Assembly (NCBI RefSeq): GCF_964355755.1
Contig: NC_092677.1
Span: 8,683,001-8,747,000, forward strand
DNA from: Antedon mediterranea
Lineage: Eukaryota > Echinodermata > Crinoidea > Comatulida > Antedonidae
Reading direction: 5' to 3'
Length of the DNA: 64,000 nucleotides
The notes below the pieces were generated by a model. The model saw only the letters and a program-made list of their open reading frames with translations. It ran no database searches and was not told the origin of the DNA. A program made the position numbers and the translations under genes. Positions 12,131 through 23,739 of this stretch are shown here, one piece after another. Position 1 is the stretch's first letter. Each line of letters opens with the position of its first letter.

Positions 12131-12823
12131 GTAAGTAAAATACTTCTTACTATCGACAATATATATTGTATAATATTATGTTGCTGCGTTTAATGATATA
12201 AACACAGTCGGCTTAATAATATTTGATTTTAACTTTAAACGTTAGGCCTAGAGGGCCCGCTAGAGAGGGCCTAGCCTAGCTAGGCCTAGGCCTAGCTAGG
12301 TGTCACCGGTTGTGAGGCTTGTCAGTACAAAGCTAGGCCTAGGCGAGTGCCAGGCTGCTTTTTGTTCAGGCATACACATCATGGACCACACAGGACGAAT
12401 ATCGTCCCCGTACCCGTGTGCATACTATGGTACTTCGGATAAAACATCGGTAGCTTAAAAAGGGTAGAGTTATTTATGACAACTTATGTCTTCTTTTCTC
12501 CATCCATGAATGTAGGGTGTAGTGGGATTAGCAATATTTCTTATTTATAAATAATTCTTTTAAATGTTATGTGGGAGGTTTCACACCAAAATCGGTCCGG
12601 CGGACCACTTTTGGCTGCCAAAATCAGTCCGGCCTGGATAAAATCGGAAAGTATGACTGTTTTTGGCAGCCAAATCTTACAAATATAATATTATATTATA
12701 TAATTATATATAGGCCTATATACAAATATATATAAACACAGCAGGCAAAGAACATTAATTCTAAACTTAATTAATTAATTTGAAACGATAAAGATGAGGA
12801 AATCTGTGAGAATGAGAAAAAGT

Positions 12824-12895
12824 CGCCCCAACCGAGACTCAAACTCGGACCGTCTGCTTGATATGCAGATGTCCTAACCATTAGACAACTGGGGC
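12824..12895 (-). tRNA. tRNA-like gene, anticodon ATC
   Basis: A 72-nt sequence folds into a full cloverleaf: acceptor GCCCCAG/TTGGGGC (7 pairs, one G-U), D stem GTCT/GGAC with loop AATGGTTA, anticodon stem TCTGC/GCAGA, loop ATATCAA, T stem CCGAG/CTCGG with loop TTTGAGT. The discriminator is G. A TTTTT Pol III terminator follows within a few bases. The loop puts ATC at 34-36 (would read Asp GAU), whereas eukaryotic tRNA-Asp normally carries GTC. The D arm looks Glu-like. T56 replaces the usual C in the B box. It could be a mutated gene, a pseudogene or the head of a tRNA-derived SINE. It lies in CDCA7 intron 1, antisense to the gene. Confidence 0.55.
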
Positions 12896-13107
12896 TTTCA
12901 TGGTATTGTTCAAACTCGATTGGATAGCGACTCTTTAACATTCTCTGCGTGTTACGGTGGAACAACACTAGTCCTCAGTTGCACACACGCGCAACAGAGA
13001 TCAAATTGATACGCCCTTATCTTTCAGTATTTTTATTCACGAGGCGAGTACAGTAGTACACTTAAATTATTTTTAAATATATTTTCTACAGTATACAACT
13101 AATAATA

Positions 13108-13200
13108 ATGTCGTCACTGCCTGATATTCCTCTACCAAAGGGCGTAAATCTTGAATATGAGGCGAAACGTATCAAGAACATCGCAGAGAATAAAGCAATG
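13108..13200 (+). CDS. CDCA7: CDCA7 exon 1 (residues 1-31)
   Basis: ATG at 13108 opens 31 codons ending in AENKAM, followed by donor gtatgt, phase 0. It is the first ATG after the acceptor at 13091. Confidence 0.85.
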
Positions 13201-16200
13201 GTATGTAGGATAAAATAAATGTTTTTAAATTGAAAAAAAATGTATAATCTATATATAATTTATATTATTAATTATTTAAAAAGAATATTATATTTACATG
13301 TTTACAGTAGTATTATCATGTTCAATTGAAAAAGAAAATAAAAAATAATGTCAAACTTGCAAGATGTTTTTTGTTGTTGCGATAAATACATATGGTTCAA
13401 ATATATTGAGCATTTGGTCAACATTAATACAAGAAAACAGTATCATGTGAATGAAATGAAATCACTCACCGCACATTTGAAATTAGTAAAATGATTCAAG
13501 TCGAAAGTTGATTTTTGTCTCCCATGTTCAGTTAAAGAAGCTGTTATCTGATCTTGAAGGCATGCCTGGTATTCCCAAACAACCTAAACCAGTTTTAAAG
13601 GTAACTATTCATGTAAATTGTTTACTTTTTATACACCCTTTGCCATGAACAAATTGAGCTTAGATCTTGGTTTACTCATACTTTAATCACCCCTACCCAC
13701 TCTCCCACTTATTTATTGTTACCAGTATTAAAAGAACAAATATTTATTCGCAGAAATCACCCAAAGCACAAAAGAGCTTCAGCAATGAACCTGTCCGTCG
13801 TCGAAATCCAAACCGTGTAGCACGTTCTATGAGGAGCCCTCCGTTGACGCGATCGCAACAAAAGAGAAAGTATGACGATATTGATGATGAAGAAGATACC
13901 AAGCAACCAAAATCTGTGAGTATTCTTGTGACTCAATATCACAATCAAAACATTTAAAGAAAAGAAATCAATAGTGTAGAACCAAGGCAATCTAACAACA
14001 GGACACTGAGCTCGCATTGCCCAGATTGATGTGAACCTGTAACAGTCCTTTGATCTTACGTCTGGCTGTGGCAAATACCACCAGTACTGTACTATGTACA
14101 TATTGTCTGCGGAATGTGGTGTCTGTTAAGGGACAAGGAACTGATCATGTTGCAGCCACAGATAAACCCTTTGATCTCCTGAGCTCAGCATCCTGTTGAC
14201 AGTTTCCCATGAAAATGTGATTTCCAGGAATTAATAGGTGTATAAACCAAAGAAGAGGTTAAATATCAGGGGATGTGTGGTAAAACTGACTAGTTAAATT
14301 TTAAATGAAAACATTTAATGTTCAGATTAAACATTATGCATAAATGATAATCATAAAAACTTGACCTGATGATTTTGTTTGACACAATCATATAAAATAT
14401 GCATTGTAGATACAGTGGAATATACAAAGAATATTTTCAGTACACTTGAACACTGAGAGATAAGAAGTTGGAAACTTAACTCAATAAATTTTAATTCTTA
14501 ACCTTGAACTGTTTGTGAATAAATAATTAAAAGAGACACTTATATCACAGATGCTTTTAGACGCATTTCCTTTGAACCGATGCCTATACTTGAATATCTC
14601 ACGATTATTATATAGAATTACTTAATACCAACATTTAAACTCGGTCGCATAAATGTAATCTCAGATCAAACAACATTTGATTATAGAAATGCATTAGTAA
14701 AATTGATGTTGGTGGTAATGTCCTGTAAACTCACACATTTAGTTAAAAGAGGTTGAATTAATTTTATTCTGGTGCTTCTTGCGAGGCACATTACATGTGG
14801 AAACATGATATCTGCTATACTTTATAATATTGAATTAATTAGTTATGCTGTATAGTTCGAAAACTTGAATTTAATTATTGATAGAAAATCAGTAGAACCA
14901 AAAATCTTTTGAGTAAGTAGGTCCAAGTTAGCTAGTCAGTCTTGCTCCAACCCTCCTAGAGTGCTGCTGCCCCTTCTTGGGGTCACATTCCTATTAAGGG
15001 ATTTTTCCTAAACAGGGGAAATTATACGTTTACAACCCTACAAACCCCTATTAAGGAAACACTTTGTTGAATCCAGAACTACTGTATGTTCTACACTATA
15101 CTATTATTTAATATCTTAAATCTTTAGAAGAGGAATGTAAATTCCATGGTAAGAAAGGCAAAGGCCAACTACTACATTGGCTTGTGTGAAGAACATGCAG
15201 CAGATCAGAAAGGACTTTTTAAAATTGTTAACCAACTCCTTCATCATCGCCAGGTATCACCTCTCCCAGATAGTCTTTCTGACTTAGATCTTGCGAACAG
15301 GTTCTGTCAGTTTTTCACAGACAAGATCAAGATCATCAGAGACGACTTCAAGATTGATGACATGTCATTTAATGAGCCTGTGACAGCTGTTCATCAGCAT
15401 CTCACAACATTTACACCAGCATCTCAAGATGAGATCCGCAACATTCTGATGAAATCACCAACAAAATCATGCAGGTTAGATCCAGTTCCTACTTCTATAC
15501 TGAAGAAGTGTATAGACGCAGTCGTTCCAATAATAACGGAAATCATTAACCATTCTCTTAATACCGGCATAGTGCCAGATGAACTGAAAATTGCTCACGT
15601 TCGTCCTTTAATAAAAAAGCAAAACTTGGATCATAACACGCTGAAAAATTACCGCCCGGTGTCGAATCTTTCTTTTCTTGGAAAGACTCTGGAGCGTGTA
15701 GTGACATCACGCATTACTCCATATCTTCAAAAGCATAATTTAAATGAGAATTACCAGTCGGCATATCGTGCATGTCATAGCACGGAGAGTTCCCTTTTAA
15801 AGGTACAGAATGATTTGTTACAAGGAATGAATGATGGGAAAATAACGCTATTGGTGTTGTTGGATTTGTCAGCAGCGTTTGATACAGTTGATCACCAAAG
15901 ACTGATAACCCGTCTGAGAAATCGCATTGGCATAAATGGTGTTGCTCTTAACTGGTTCCAGTCATATCTTACAGGAAGACGTCAGCTAGTCTGTATCAAT
16001 GATGCATTCTCAGATGAAGCTTGCCTGGAATATGGTGTACCACAGGGGTCAGTAATTGGGCCTGGCCAGTTTTCCATTTATACGCTTCCCCTTGGTGACA
16101 TTATTCGCAAACACAGTCTACATTTCCATTTCTATGCAGATGATACACAGATTTATGTGTCAGTAAATCCAGTGCAAAGGGATGTTGCGGCAGCAATCAG

Positions 16201-19200
16201 TAAGATGGAAGCCTGTATAGAAGATGTTCGCAATTGGATGACAACAAATTACCTAAAGTTGAATGATGGAAAGACAGAGTTTATTATCGTCGGGTCTAAA
16301 TGTAACCTCTCCAAAATCAACATCACACATATCAGAATCGGAAACTCTAACATCGCTCCCTCATCGGTGGTCCGGAATCTGGGAATCATGCTGGATAGTA
16401 ATCTCACTATGGAAGCACAAATAACAACTGTATCCAAAGCAGCATGCATATCGATTAGGAACCTTGGTCGTATTCGCGGTAATCTTAACAAGAAAACAGC
16501 TGAATTGATTGTACACTCATTTGTCACTTCTAAAATTGACATTGGTAATGCCTTGTTGTTTGGCATACCAAAATCTCAAATACAACGTTTGCAGCGCTTG
16601 CAAAATATGGCAGCTAGAATTGTAACTTATACAAAATCAAACGCTCACATAACTCCTGTCCTGATGGATTTGCATTGGTTGCCTGTTCAACAACGTATTA
16701 AGTACAAACTTGCGTTGTTTGTATTCAAGATCCTAAATGACAGTGCTCCTGCTTATTTATCTGACCTTGTGGATCGTTACGAATCATCCCGCAGAGGCCT
16801 ACGATCATTGTCACAAAACCTTCTTCAAGAGCGTAGAGCGAAAAATCAGTGGGGTCAGAGATCTTTTTACGTTGCGGCCGCAAGTGTATGGAACAGCTTA
16901 CCAGCAACAGTTAAATGCTCAACTAGTCTAAACAGTTTCAAGACCAACCTAAAGACGTCGCTATTCGCTGATGTTCTCGCACGTTGTTAATGCACAAAGC
17001 GCCATGAGCGCCACATGGGTGGAGGATACCGGCGCTATATAAGTTTTCATTTATTATTATTAATAATAAGAAAATTCCCATAAAAAATGATATAAATTAA
17101 ATATAATTAAATTTGGTTGATTTGCGTCTTTTTTATATTCGATATTCTAAAATTACATTTTGTTTTTGAACATTTTTTTATAGTCAAATTTATGACCTGT
17201 TAATCTTGCAACTATTTTTGCAGAAATCAATAATATATGCTCTATAGTTTTAGAATGAGCAAAATGCAAAATGCTTTTTTTTTTTAATTGATATAATAAA
17301 TTGATCAATTATTATAAATTTAATATTTCAGAGATTGTTAATCAGATTTCCTGGAATGATGAAGAAGAAGCGCCATGGATCAGGTAGTTCAGACGATGAT
17401 GATAGCGTTGGGGACAACAAATTTGAAATCTTTGATGTATGTTTGTATTTTCCTAAAAATAAATGCCATACTACAGTAAAATTCCAACGGCTATCGATTT
17501 GACCTTTATGATTATGTAAAAAGTATATAATCCAATAAAATGTTGATAGGTCAAACACTTTATTGTCAAGTAATAATGATTTATTGAAATTGAATGAACT
17601 TGATGAATATCTTAACCCTTAATTTTAAAGATGCATTTTCCCCAAAACATGAAAAATAATGATGAATAAGGGGGACATTATATCTTAAAATTCTTTTCAA
17701 CTAAATCTAAAAAATACACATTTTTTTCTTACTGTATAAGTTAGTGTTTAATAAATAAAAATAAAATAAAATACCATTTACAAAACTAATTTTTTTTTCC
17801 TCCTATTTATTTTGTATTTAAGACAGGACCACAATGCAAAACAGGTTTTCTTTTACCTGATTGTGTAATCCTGTATAGAAATGTTGTTAAATAAATAAAA
17901 TATGATTTTTGTTCTTCTTTGTATAGACCTCACCAGAATCAAGCCCTGTTAAAAGACGCCGTGCTGTTAAACTTGAATGCAAGAGTGTGGAAGAAATTAC
18001 TGATGAAGATCTGGAGAATGTTGCTGAACATGTCAGAGAAAAGGTCTACAATAGTGAATATGTAAGTTTTCTGTTTCTCAGAAATTTTGTATTTACCCAT
18101 TGATTGGTTTTTGTTTATAGCTCTCAGTTTTTTTAATTCAAGTCACAAGTCACACACAAGTCACAAATCAGTTTATTTTTATCCATAAATAAAACAAAAA
18201 TACAAAGCAAAAAATATACAATTAAGGTCCTGTTTCTGCCATAAAAAATAACTGGATATTAACCATGTATAAATTAACTCTGATCTCTTGCCAGCAGAAA
18301 CAGGACACATTTTCACTAACCGGTTTAAATGGCATCCTGAATATAACGGTTAAAAACACCCAATCGTTTAGGTGTTAGAGCGCCATTTAACTGGTTATTG
18401 CTGTTATTTAACTGCAATGCAAAATAATGGTTATTTGATTGACAGCCACTGACCTTGAGTCAACTACACTGCAGTAACATTTTAATTGACTGCCAGAAGC
18501 TATTGCATTTTGGGTACTGCTAATGATTTCTGTCAACGACTACCCACTGATATATTAAATGGCGTTTAATAGTCCCTTAGTTCAAACCCTGCTTAGCACC
18601 TAGAGTGTATCGCATAATTTGATGCTGGCATGGACTTTATAAAGCTCTGTCTACACTGTCTAATGTGATGTGCCCATACTGTATAATGTATGGACAATAT
18701 TTGGGCATATCACCATCACATTTCGGCATTATAAGTTAAAAATCATTCCCAATATCATTCAAATGTTCATATTTACCAATCACACTTGAAATGTTTTCCT
18801 CAAATGCCAAGTATTTAATTAATACTTGGTGAATTCAAGTGGTACTGTAAATGGTTAACTGTTTTTTTCTATTGATTCAGTTTTCCCAAAAGTGTCCAGT
18901 GATGGTATTCAAGGTTCAAGATTCTTTATTGGCCCATAACTGGAAATTTTCCTTGGCAATTACAAATATGTGTATAATATTATAGTATACATTAAAACAT
19001 CAAAAGAGAAATGAATGATTAAAATAGATAATAAAAATGTTAAAACTTTGAAATATTTATAAAATTCTATATGTTGTACCAATCATACCCAAATGCAATG
19101 TTTCCCTTAAATAATATTTCATTTTTTTAAACCCAGGGAACTACATGTCATCAATGCAGACAAAAAACCCTGGACATGAAAACCATTTGCCGTGCAGAAT

Positions 19201-21627
19201 CTTGCTTTGGTGTCAGAGGTCAATTTTGTGGACCATGTTTGCGTAACCGCTATGGTGAGGATGCAAAGACCTGTCTGAAAGATCCTGTAAGTATTGTAAT
19301 CTTGTTATATATAAGATATCGTTTGTACAATGTATAATTTATCAGGCAGCCGCTGAAACAAACAGCATTTATGGTTGAATTGAATTGAATTGAATTTATT
19401 TGGAAAATCATCATAAAAAATACATACAAAGTGATAACATAAATTACGGACATTACAAATAATACATTTATAAAAGACTTTCCAGGATAGCCCAAAAAGC
19501 TTATCAGCTTATTTCCATTGGGATCCTTTTACAATCTAAAATAAAAAATATAAACATTACAAAGTATTGCATTAAACACGTAAATATTACAAAAACAATA
19601 ATATAAAAAACAAGTTAAATTAAAGATTATGATTGACTTATAAAATTATTTGGTAGAACATTTGGTTACTTAGAAAATCTTCCTAGATATTTGCATAAAC
19701 GTGTTAAAGAATAAAAAAGGTAGTAGCGGATGTATAATAATTCTGACATGGCCCCCTTCTGCCTCTAGACTTGACCCTAAATCTTGTTCTCCTCAGGAAT
19801 GGTTTTGCCCACCATGTAGAGGTGATTGTAACTGCAGCTTCTGTCGTAAGAAGAAGGGACGACATGCCACCGGAATCTTGATACACCTTGCCAAACACAG
19901 TGGCTTCAACAGCGTCAGAGAATACCTTGAAAGGTTAGTGTTTTTATCAATTAATCGTAACATAATCACCCTAATGAACAGCTTTTAAATGTTGCTATCT
20001 CAGCGCATATATAGCCAAGGTTTTAAGGCTCCAGCAATCTATTTTCCTTTCTTATGGGTTAGGCCTACTAACTAAAATTTAGAAACATAATCTCTTTTAG
20101 CAAGTATATATACATAACAAATTTTACTCAGAAGCAACTTGATTCTACATTATTCTTTAGGTGCTTCACCGCCATCGAAAAATAAGTGGGGATATTAATT
20201 TCTTACAAATGTTTATACTTTGTAATAAACAATTTCAAACCCGGAGATGCTGTACCCTTTGAAAAGGGCTTTATAATAAAATCCTTTTTCTTGAGTTTAA
20301 ATCCAAGTTATTTAACTGTAACATATTTGCTGTCAGTGTTGTGTACACTCATTTAGCCGATATGGTTTATGAGGAGACCACTAACATTAAATAAGATTGC
20401 AATTACATGATATATACTTGCCTCTGGTACAGCCGATAACTTTTGCAATTTTTCCCTAGTATATTAAGCTCTCTGAAATGATTGAAGTTGATTAGTTGGT
20501 TTCATTCAATCAAAGGTTTTACAGGGCTCGTTATTTAAGAGCTAAATTGAAAAAATTCTGTGATTAATAATAAGACTCTGTAATGCTCTAGATAGCTGGG
20601 AAATAAATGTAACGCTTTTCTATGTGCAACATTAATTATCCTGCTATGTAAGAAGAATTTGCCTTTCAATTTATGGTATTTTACAGCTACAGTGCATTTG
20701 TATGTAGGCCATGGCATGCGAGAAATAAAATAGAAATTGTAATCTTAGAATGTTGCTTTTTAATAATAATAATAATAAGATTTATACAGCGCACATATCC
20801 ACTAAAGTGCTCAAGGCGCTTGTGAAAACCATGAAATATATTAACCTTGAACTAAAATACAAAGATAAATTTGACAAAAACCGAAAAAATAAACAGGACC
20901 AATTTTAATGATGCCCACTTTAATACATTATGTTAAAAAATGTATTATATAAAACAGTCACTTGTAAAAATAAAAGCGTCAAATTCCCTCGAGCCTGACG
21001 GTATACTGGAAATGTTGCCTGATACACACAACTCCACATGATCTTCCACACATCAATTCAATAACATAGTACTTTTAGCATGTCTACGAGAATTATAAAT
21101 AATCATTTAAACAATCAGTGTGACACAACAAAATTACAGAATCAATCCGTTTATTTTATTAAAACACTTTGTAACAAGAGAACATCTAACAAATTATTTT
21201 ACTGCAGTAACTACAGTGTTTGGTACTTCTTTCGGTACTAAAAATCAGAAATGAAAAATATGTATAATTACGCCTAAAAAACATGCTGAATAATTGCATA
21301 CTATTAAGTTAACATGCAGTAGAATATGTTGTAGTAAAATGTAAGCATTTATTGAATCTATTAAAGATTTATTTTGTGACTATCTAATTTCAAACAATAA
21401 ACTTTTTACATGCAAATAATCAAACACAGATTCTAACTGATAAAATCTAATGATACACATTAATAATTTATTGTATAAATTATCAAACAATTTTGGTCAT
21501 TTGGCTTTCACTTTACCTCAATCATGATGTGACTGTTACATTTTTCTCTAATATAATATTCATATAATTATTATATTTTCACATTTTTTTACATTCTTTC
21601 TTTATTGACAGCTTGGCTAGTGTTTAA
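13108..21627 (+). CDS. CDCA7: CDCA7, cell division cycle-associated 7 (whole gene, 8 coding exons)
   Basis: The eight exons join in frame to about 288 aa. The N-terminus has a basic/leucine segment ([10 protein letters not shown], 21-30), then a basic R/K/S-rich middle and an acidic stretch (DDDD, 128-131). The C-terminus is the CDCA7-type zinc domain (zf-4CXXC_R1) at about 189-283: C192/C195, C206, C211, C219/C222, C234, C242/C245, C249/C251/C254. CDCA7 is nuclear, recruits the remodeller HELLS to nucleosomes and supports DNA-methylation maintenance. Residues aligning with the human ICF3 positions R274, G294 and R304 are intact (R196, G216, R226). Human CDCA7 is longer (about 370 aa); the shortening is in the N-terminal half. 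An E2F-like promoter precedes it and a 5'-truncated LINE sits in intron 3. Confidence 0.93.
13532..13600 (+). CDS. CDCA7: CDCA7 exon 2 (residues 32-54)
   Basis: Acceptor ttcag, 23 codons ([13 protein letters not shown]...), donor gtaact, phase 0 on both sides. With exon 1 it forms the leucine-containing N-terminal helix. Confidence 0.88.
13754..13915 (+). CDS. CDCA7: CDCA7 exon 3 (residues 55-108)
   Basis: Acceptor attcgcag, donor gtgagt, 54 codons. It encodes a basic segment ([13 protein letters not shown]) likely to include nuclear-localisation signals, then an acidic run DDIDDEED. Confidence 0.9.
13981..14160 (-). repeat. Dispersed repeat family E, copy 2
   Basis: Inverse of 5981-6156. 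It begins 66 bases after exon 3 inside CDCA7 intron 3. Confidence 0.8.
15125..17071 (+). mobile_element. 5'-truncated CR1/L2-like LINE in CDCA7 intron 3
   Basis: The element lacks the endonuclease and begins just before the linker to the reverse transcriptase. It ends with a 3' region ('aaagcgccatgagcgcc...ggcgctatataag') and an (ATT)n tail at about 17050-17071. The same 3' end occurs in reverse at 20.76 kb. I could not find a convincing target-site duplication. It lies sense to CDCA7. Confidence 0.85.
15146..16990 (+). CDS. LINE reverse transcriptase, open but 5'-truncated
   Basis: Open for 614 codons with the non-LTR RT blocks in order: NYRPVSNLS (168-176), [13 protein letters not shown] (238-250), [10 protein letters not shown] (297-306) and the catalytic FYADD (329-333). 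These are followed by the C-terminal '[13 protein letters not shown]' and 'VWNSLP' blocks typical of CR1/L2-type elements. An in-frame stop lies 7 codons before the first ATG, so this ATG is not a natural start; the ORF is the surviving 3' part of ORF2. There is no internal stop, suggesting recent insertion. It cannot retrotranspose alone without an endonuclease. Confidence 0.85.
   Translation: MVRKAKANYYIGLCEEHAADQKGLFKIVNQLLHHRQVSPLPDSLSDLDLANRFCQFFTDKIKIIRDDFKIDDMSFNEPVTAVHQHLTTFTPASQDEIRNILMKSPTKSCRLDPVPTSILKKCIDAVVPIITEIINHSLNTGIVPDELKIAHVRPLIKKQNLDHNTLKNYRPVSNLSFLGKTLERVVTSRITPYLQKHNLNENYQSAYRACHSTESSLLKVQNDLLQGMNDGKITLLVLLDLSAAFDTVDHQRLITRLRNRIGINGVALNWFQSYLTGRRQLVCINDAFSDEACLEYGVPQGSVIGPGQFSIYTLPLGDIIRKHSLHFHFYADDTQIYVSVNPVQRDVAAAISKMEACIEDVRNWMTTNYLKLNDGKTEFIIVGSKCNLSKINITHIRIGNSNIAPSSVVRNLGIMLDSNLTMEAQITTVSKAACISIRNLGRIRGNLNKKTAELIVHSFVTSKIDIGNALLFGIPKSQIQRLQRLQNMAARIVTYTKSNAHITPVLMDLHWLPVQQRIKYKLALFVFKILNDSAPAYLSDLVDRYESSRRGLRSLSQNLLQERRAKNQWGQRSFYVAAASVWNSLPATVKCSTSLNSFKTNLKTSLFADVLARC
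17332..17436 (+). CDS. CDCA7: CDCA7 exon 4 (residues 109-143)
   Basis: Acceptor atatttcag, donor gtatgt, 35 codons, phase 0. It encodes [10 protein letters not shown] followed by the acidic SDDDDS. Confidence 0.88.
17927..18061 (+). CDS. CDCA7: CDCA7 exon 5 (residues 144-188)
   Basis: Acceptor tttgtatag, donor gtaagt, 45 codons. It encodes VKRRRAVK and the conserved [20 protein letters not shown] helix that immediately precedes the zinc domain in CDCA7 proteins. Confidence 0.93.
18640..18740. repeat. Family A short element, partial copy
   Basis: Starts TAAAGCTCTGTCTACACTGT and contains 'atgtgatgtgcccata' and its inverse 'atatcaccatcacat'. The right terminus is lost. It lies in CDCA7 intron 5. 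Confidence 0.7.
19137..19286 (+). CDS. CDCA7: CDCA7 exon 6, zinc domain part 1 (residues 189-238)
   Basis: Acceptor aacccag, donor gtaagt, 50 codons. It has [10 protein letters not shown], then [18 protein letters not shown], the diagnostic CDCA7 signature. It holds all three positions mutated in human ICF3 in the wild-type state. Confidence 0.97.
19797..19933 (+). CDS. CDCA7: CDCA7 exon 7, zinc domain part 2 (residues 239-284)
   Basis: Acceptor ctcctcag, donor gttagt (a weaker variant), 45 codons plus 2 bases. It encodes [20 protein letters not shown] and the conserved [12 protein letters not shown] block. Confidence 0.96.
20761..20830 (-). mobile_element. LINE 3' end, inverted
   Basis: On the minus strand it reads 'aagcgccttgagcac...gcgctgtataaat' and then (ATT)n. 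This is the same 3' terminus as the LINE at 15.1-17.1 kb and therefore a heavily 5'-truncated insertion or a SINE sharing that tail. The upstream limit is unclear. Confidence 0.55.
21612..21627 (+). CDS. CDCA7: CDCA7 exon 8, last 5 codons and stop
   Basis: Acceptor ttattgacag, then 16 bases that complete the split Ser codon and add LASV and TAA. The phase matches exon 7 exactly and the ending gives YLESLASV, like the short C-termini of CDCA7 proteins. AATAAA motifs near 21.89 kb and further on can serve as poly(A) signals. Confidence 0.75.
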
Positions 21628-22874
21628 AGTTGTTTAACAAAATTCTTTATGCGAGGAAAGTGTCTTGGTGAACACTCTACTATGTTATTTTTCTCACTTA
21701 TGGGTGTCATTGTAATAAATGTATTTTATTACAGACACAGTGTCTGCATTATTGTGTTGCTTGATAGTGAAGAGCTGTTTAATTTTTATATTCTGTATTT
21801 TCAATCATCATTGGTTTTATATCAAAAAAATGTTTCCACATTTGATTACAATTCTTATGAAAATGTCAATTTTTACATTATATGAATAAATTTGTTACAA
21901 TCGTTTCACTTGTGAATTAAATTTAAATGTAATATTGTATCATCAATTTGTCATATTAACTTTTACATTGTGATTTAAAAAATTGTTTGTTACTTTTTAT
22001 ATTCAAATGTAAACAAAATATTTCTATTTATTTCTTTTTTATAACAACTCATTATAGTTCCTAGTTTGTAAACTATGTATGGTTCTACCCATGATTGTCT
22101 TATTGTTCTTAAAATATTATGTGAAAAAGATGTAAAATTAGTATCCATATTTGAATTTTTTATCAAGATTTTTACAGATAGTCATACACACTGCTTCTGT
22201 ACACACCAACTTCAACATAAAAAGCAACTAAAATCATACTTCATTTCTGTACAAAAAAAATTAAAGTATAATTTTGACATGATCCCTTGAGTGCTTTTCT
22301 ACACTCTAAATGTTATTAATTAATAATCAGGTGACGTGTTTAAAAAGTCTAAATTTGCTTCATGTTGATAATGTACCTAAAACAGGAAATACTTGATCGA
22401 TTCTACATTTGTCTTGCTCGTTTCCTAAACCAATGATAATTTCCGTCTATTTATAATCGCAAATACTGAAAATGTTTTTCCAAATTATGTTGAGATAAAA
22501 TCAATTTAACTATGCATATTATTAAATATAATTGTTAAACATAATTTTTATAGGGTTATACAATTTGTATCACAGTCACGAAAATATTGTATTTCTCCGA
22601 CAATATTGAAGTGATTGTTTAAATAAGAATTATTTCACAAGTACCGTAGTTAAAGATTCGTTAAATTTAATGTTCATGTTACAGAATATTGTTAATTAAT
22701 AATAAGTTATTTTGAATCTAGAAAACAGTGAAAATTGAGTATTTTTAAAGTTGATTTCTTTCAACAATCTTTTCTCCAATTTCAAACATTTTCATGGTTC
22801 ATTAATTGTTGTTTTTAATTGTTAACAATGTTAGAGATTTGTGAAGAATTGTATATAGCTTTAATTTTGTCGTC

Positions 22875-22985
22875 AAGCTTGGTTTCCAAGTATGTGAGTT
22901 TACCAATCACAAGCGACAGTTGGGATGCATTGCGTCGCAATTAGTCAAATTACTATTGTACATCCAACGTTCGTTATGTGTAACT
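22875..22985. repeat. Family B short element, partial copy 3
   Basis: Starts AAGCTTGGTTTCCAAG, then 'gtttaccaatcacaagcgac' and 'gcattgcgtcgca'. The right end is degraded. Confidence 0.65.
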
Positions 22986-23739
22986 GGTATGTGTTTGGAT
23001 TTATGCTTAGTGTGAAAAATATTGTTACCTTTTTTTATTGAAAATTGTATTAAATGAAATTTAAAGAATGTTGAATAAAATGTTTACTTAAAATTCGTTT
23101 GTTTTAACAATAAAAAATTCACTTATTTCTCCATGTTTACAAAAAGTGATTTTAATAAATGGTGCAGTTATTTTGAAGTTACTGAATGTCCGTTGTTGTT
23201 TTTTAAGTTTACAATTACATTAGATATCATTGTCGTTTTTATTTGTCAACATTTAGTTTCTTCAGAAAGGTAATAGATTTTTTAAAATTAATGAATTGAA
23301 AGAGGAAAATCTCCTTGAACTCAGTCCGTAACGCCACGTTCAATTATAATTTATTTTCATCGAAGAGTGTATAAAAATCGAAAACAGAAATCTTATGAAC
23401 GTCGTCCGTCGTTTAAATGCAGGTCTGTTTATAATTCTGCAAGAGGTAGACCCTCTAGGTCTACTCATATTGGTTGTTTCCATTTGTAAACTTTCCCCTT
23501 TCCATTCTTTTGTTTTGTACTATGTATGAATATGTGAATGGAAATCAAAAAGAAAGAAAAAGAAACCGTACTGTACCGTAACTAGCTCGCATAATAATAA
23601 AAATAATAATATACATATAAAATTGTTAGTTAAGACCGTTTTATTAGTATGAAACAAACTTTCTGAAACGCACACAGTGTGTAAATATAAACATTTACAT
23701 TTTTTTTACATACCAAAGTATAAATATCTTGATCATTTC

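Noticed and set aside
12771-12968. 65-aa minus-strand ORF
   Set aside because: It runs through the tRNA-like sequence; the apparent peptide is a tRNA read as protein.
13757-14101. 114-aa minus-strand ORF
   Set aside because: Antisense of CDCA7 exon 3 and repeat E.
18225-18307. Inverted repeat 'tcctgtttctgcc ... agcagaaacagga'
   Set aside because: Short arms and no second copy; too weak to call an element.
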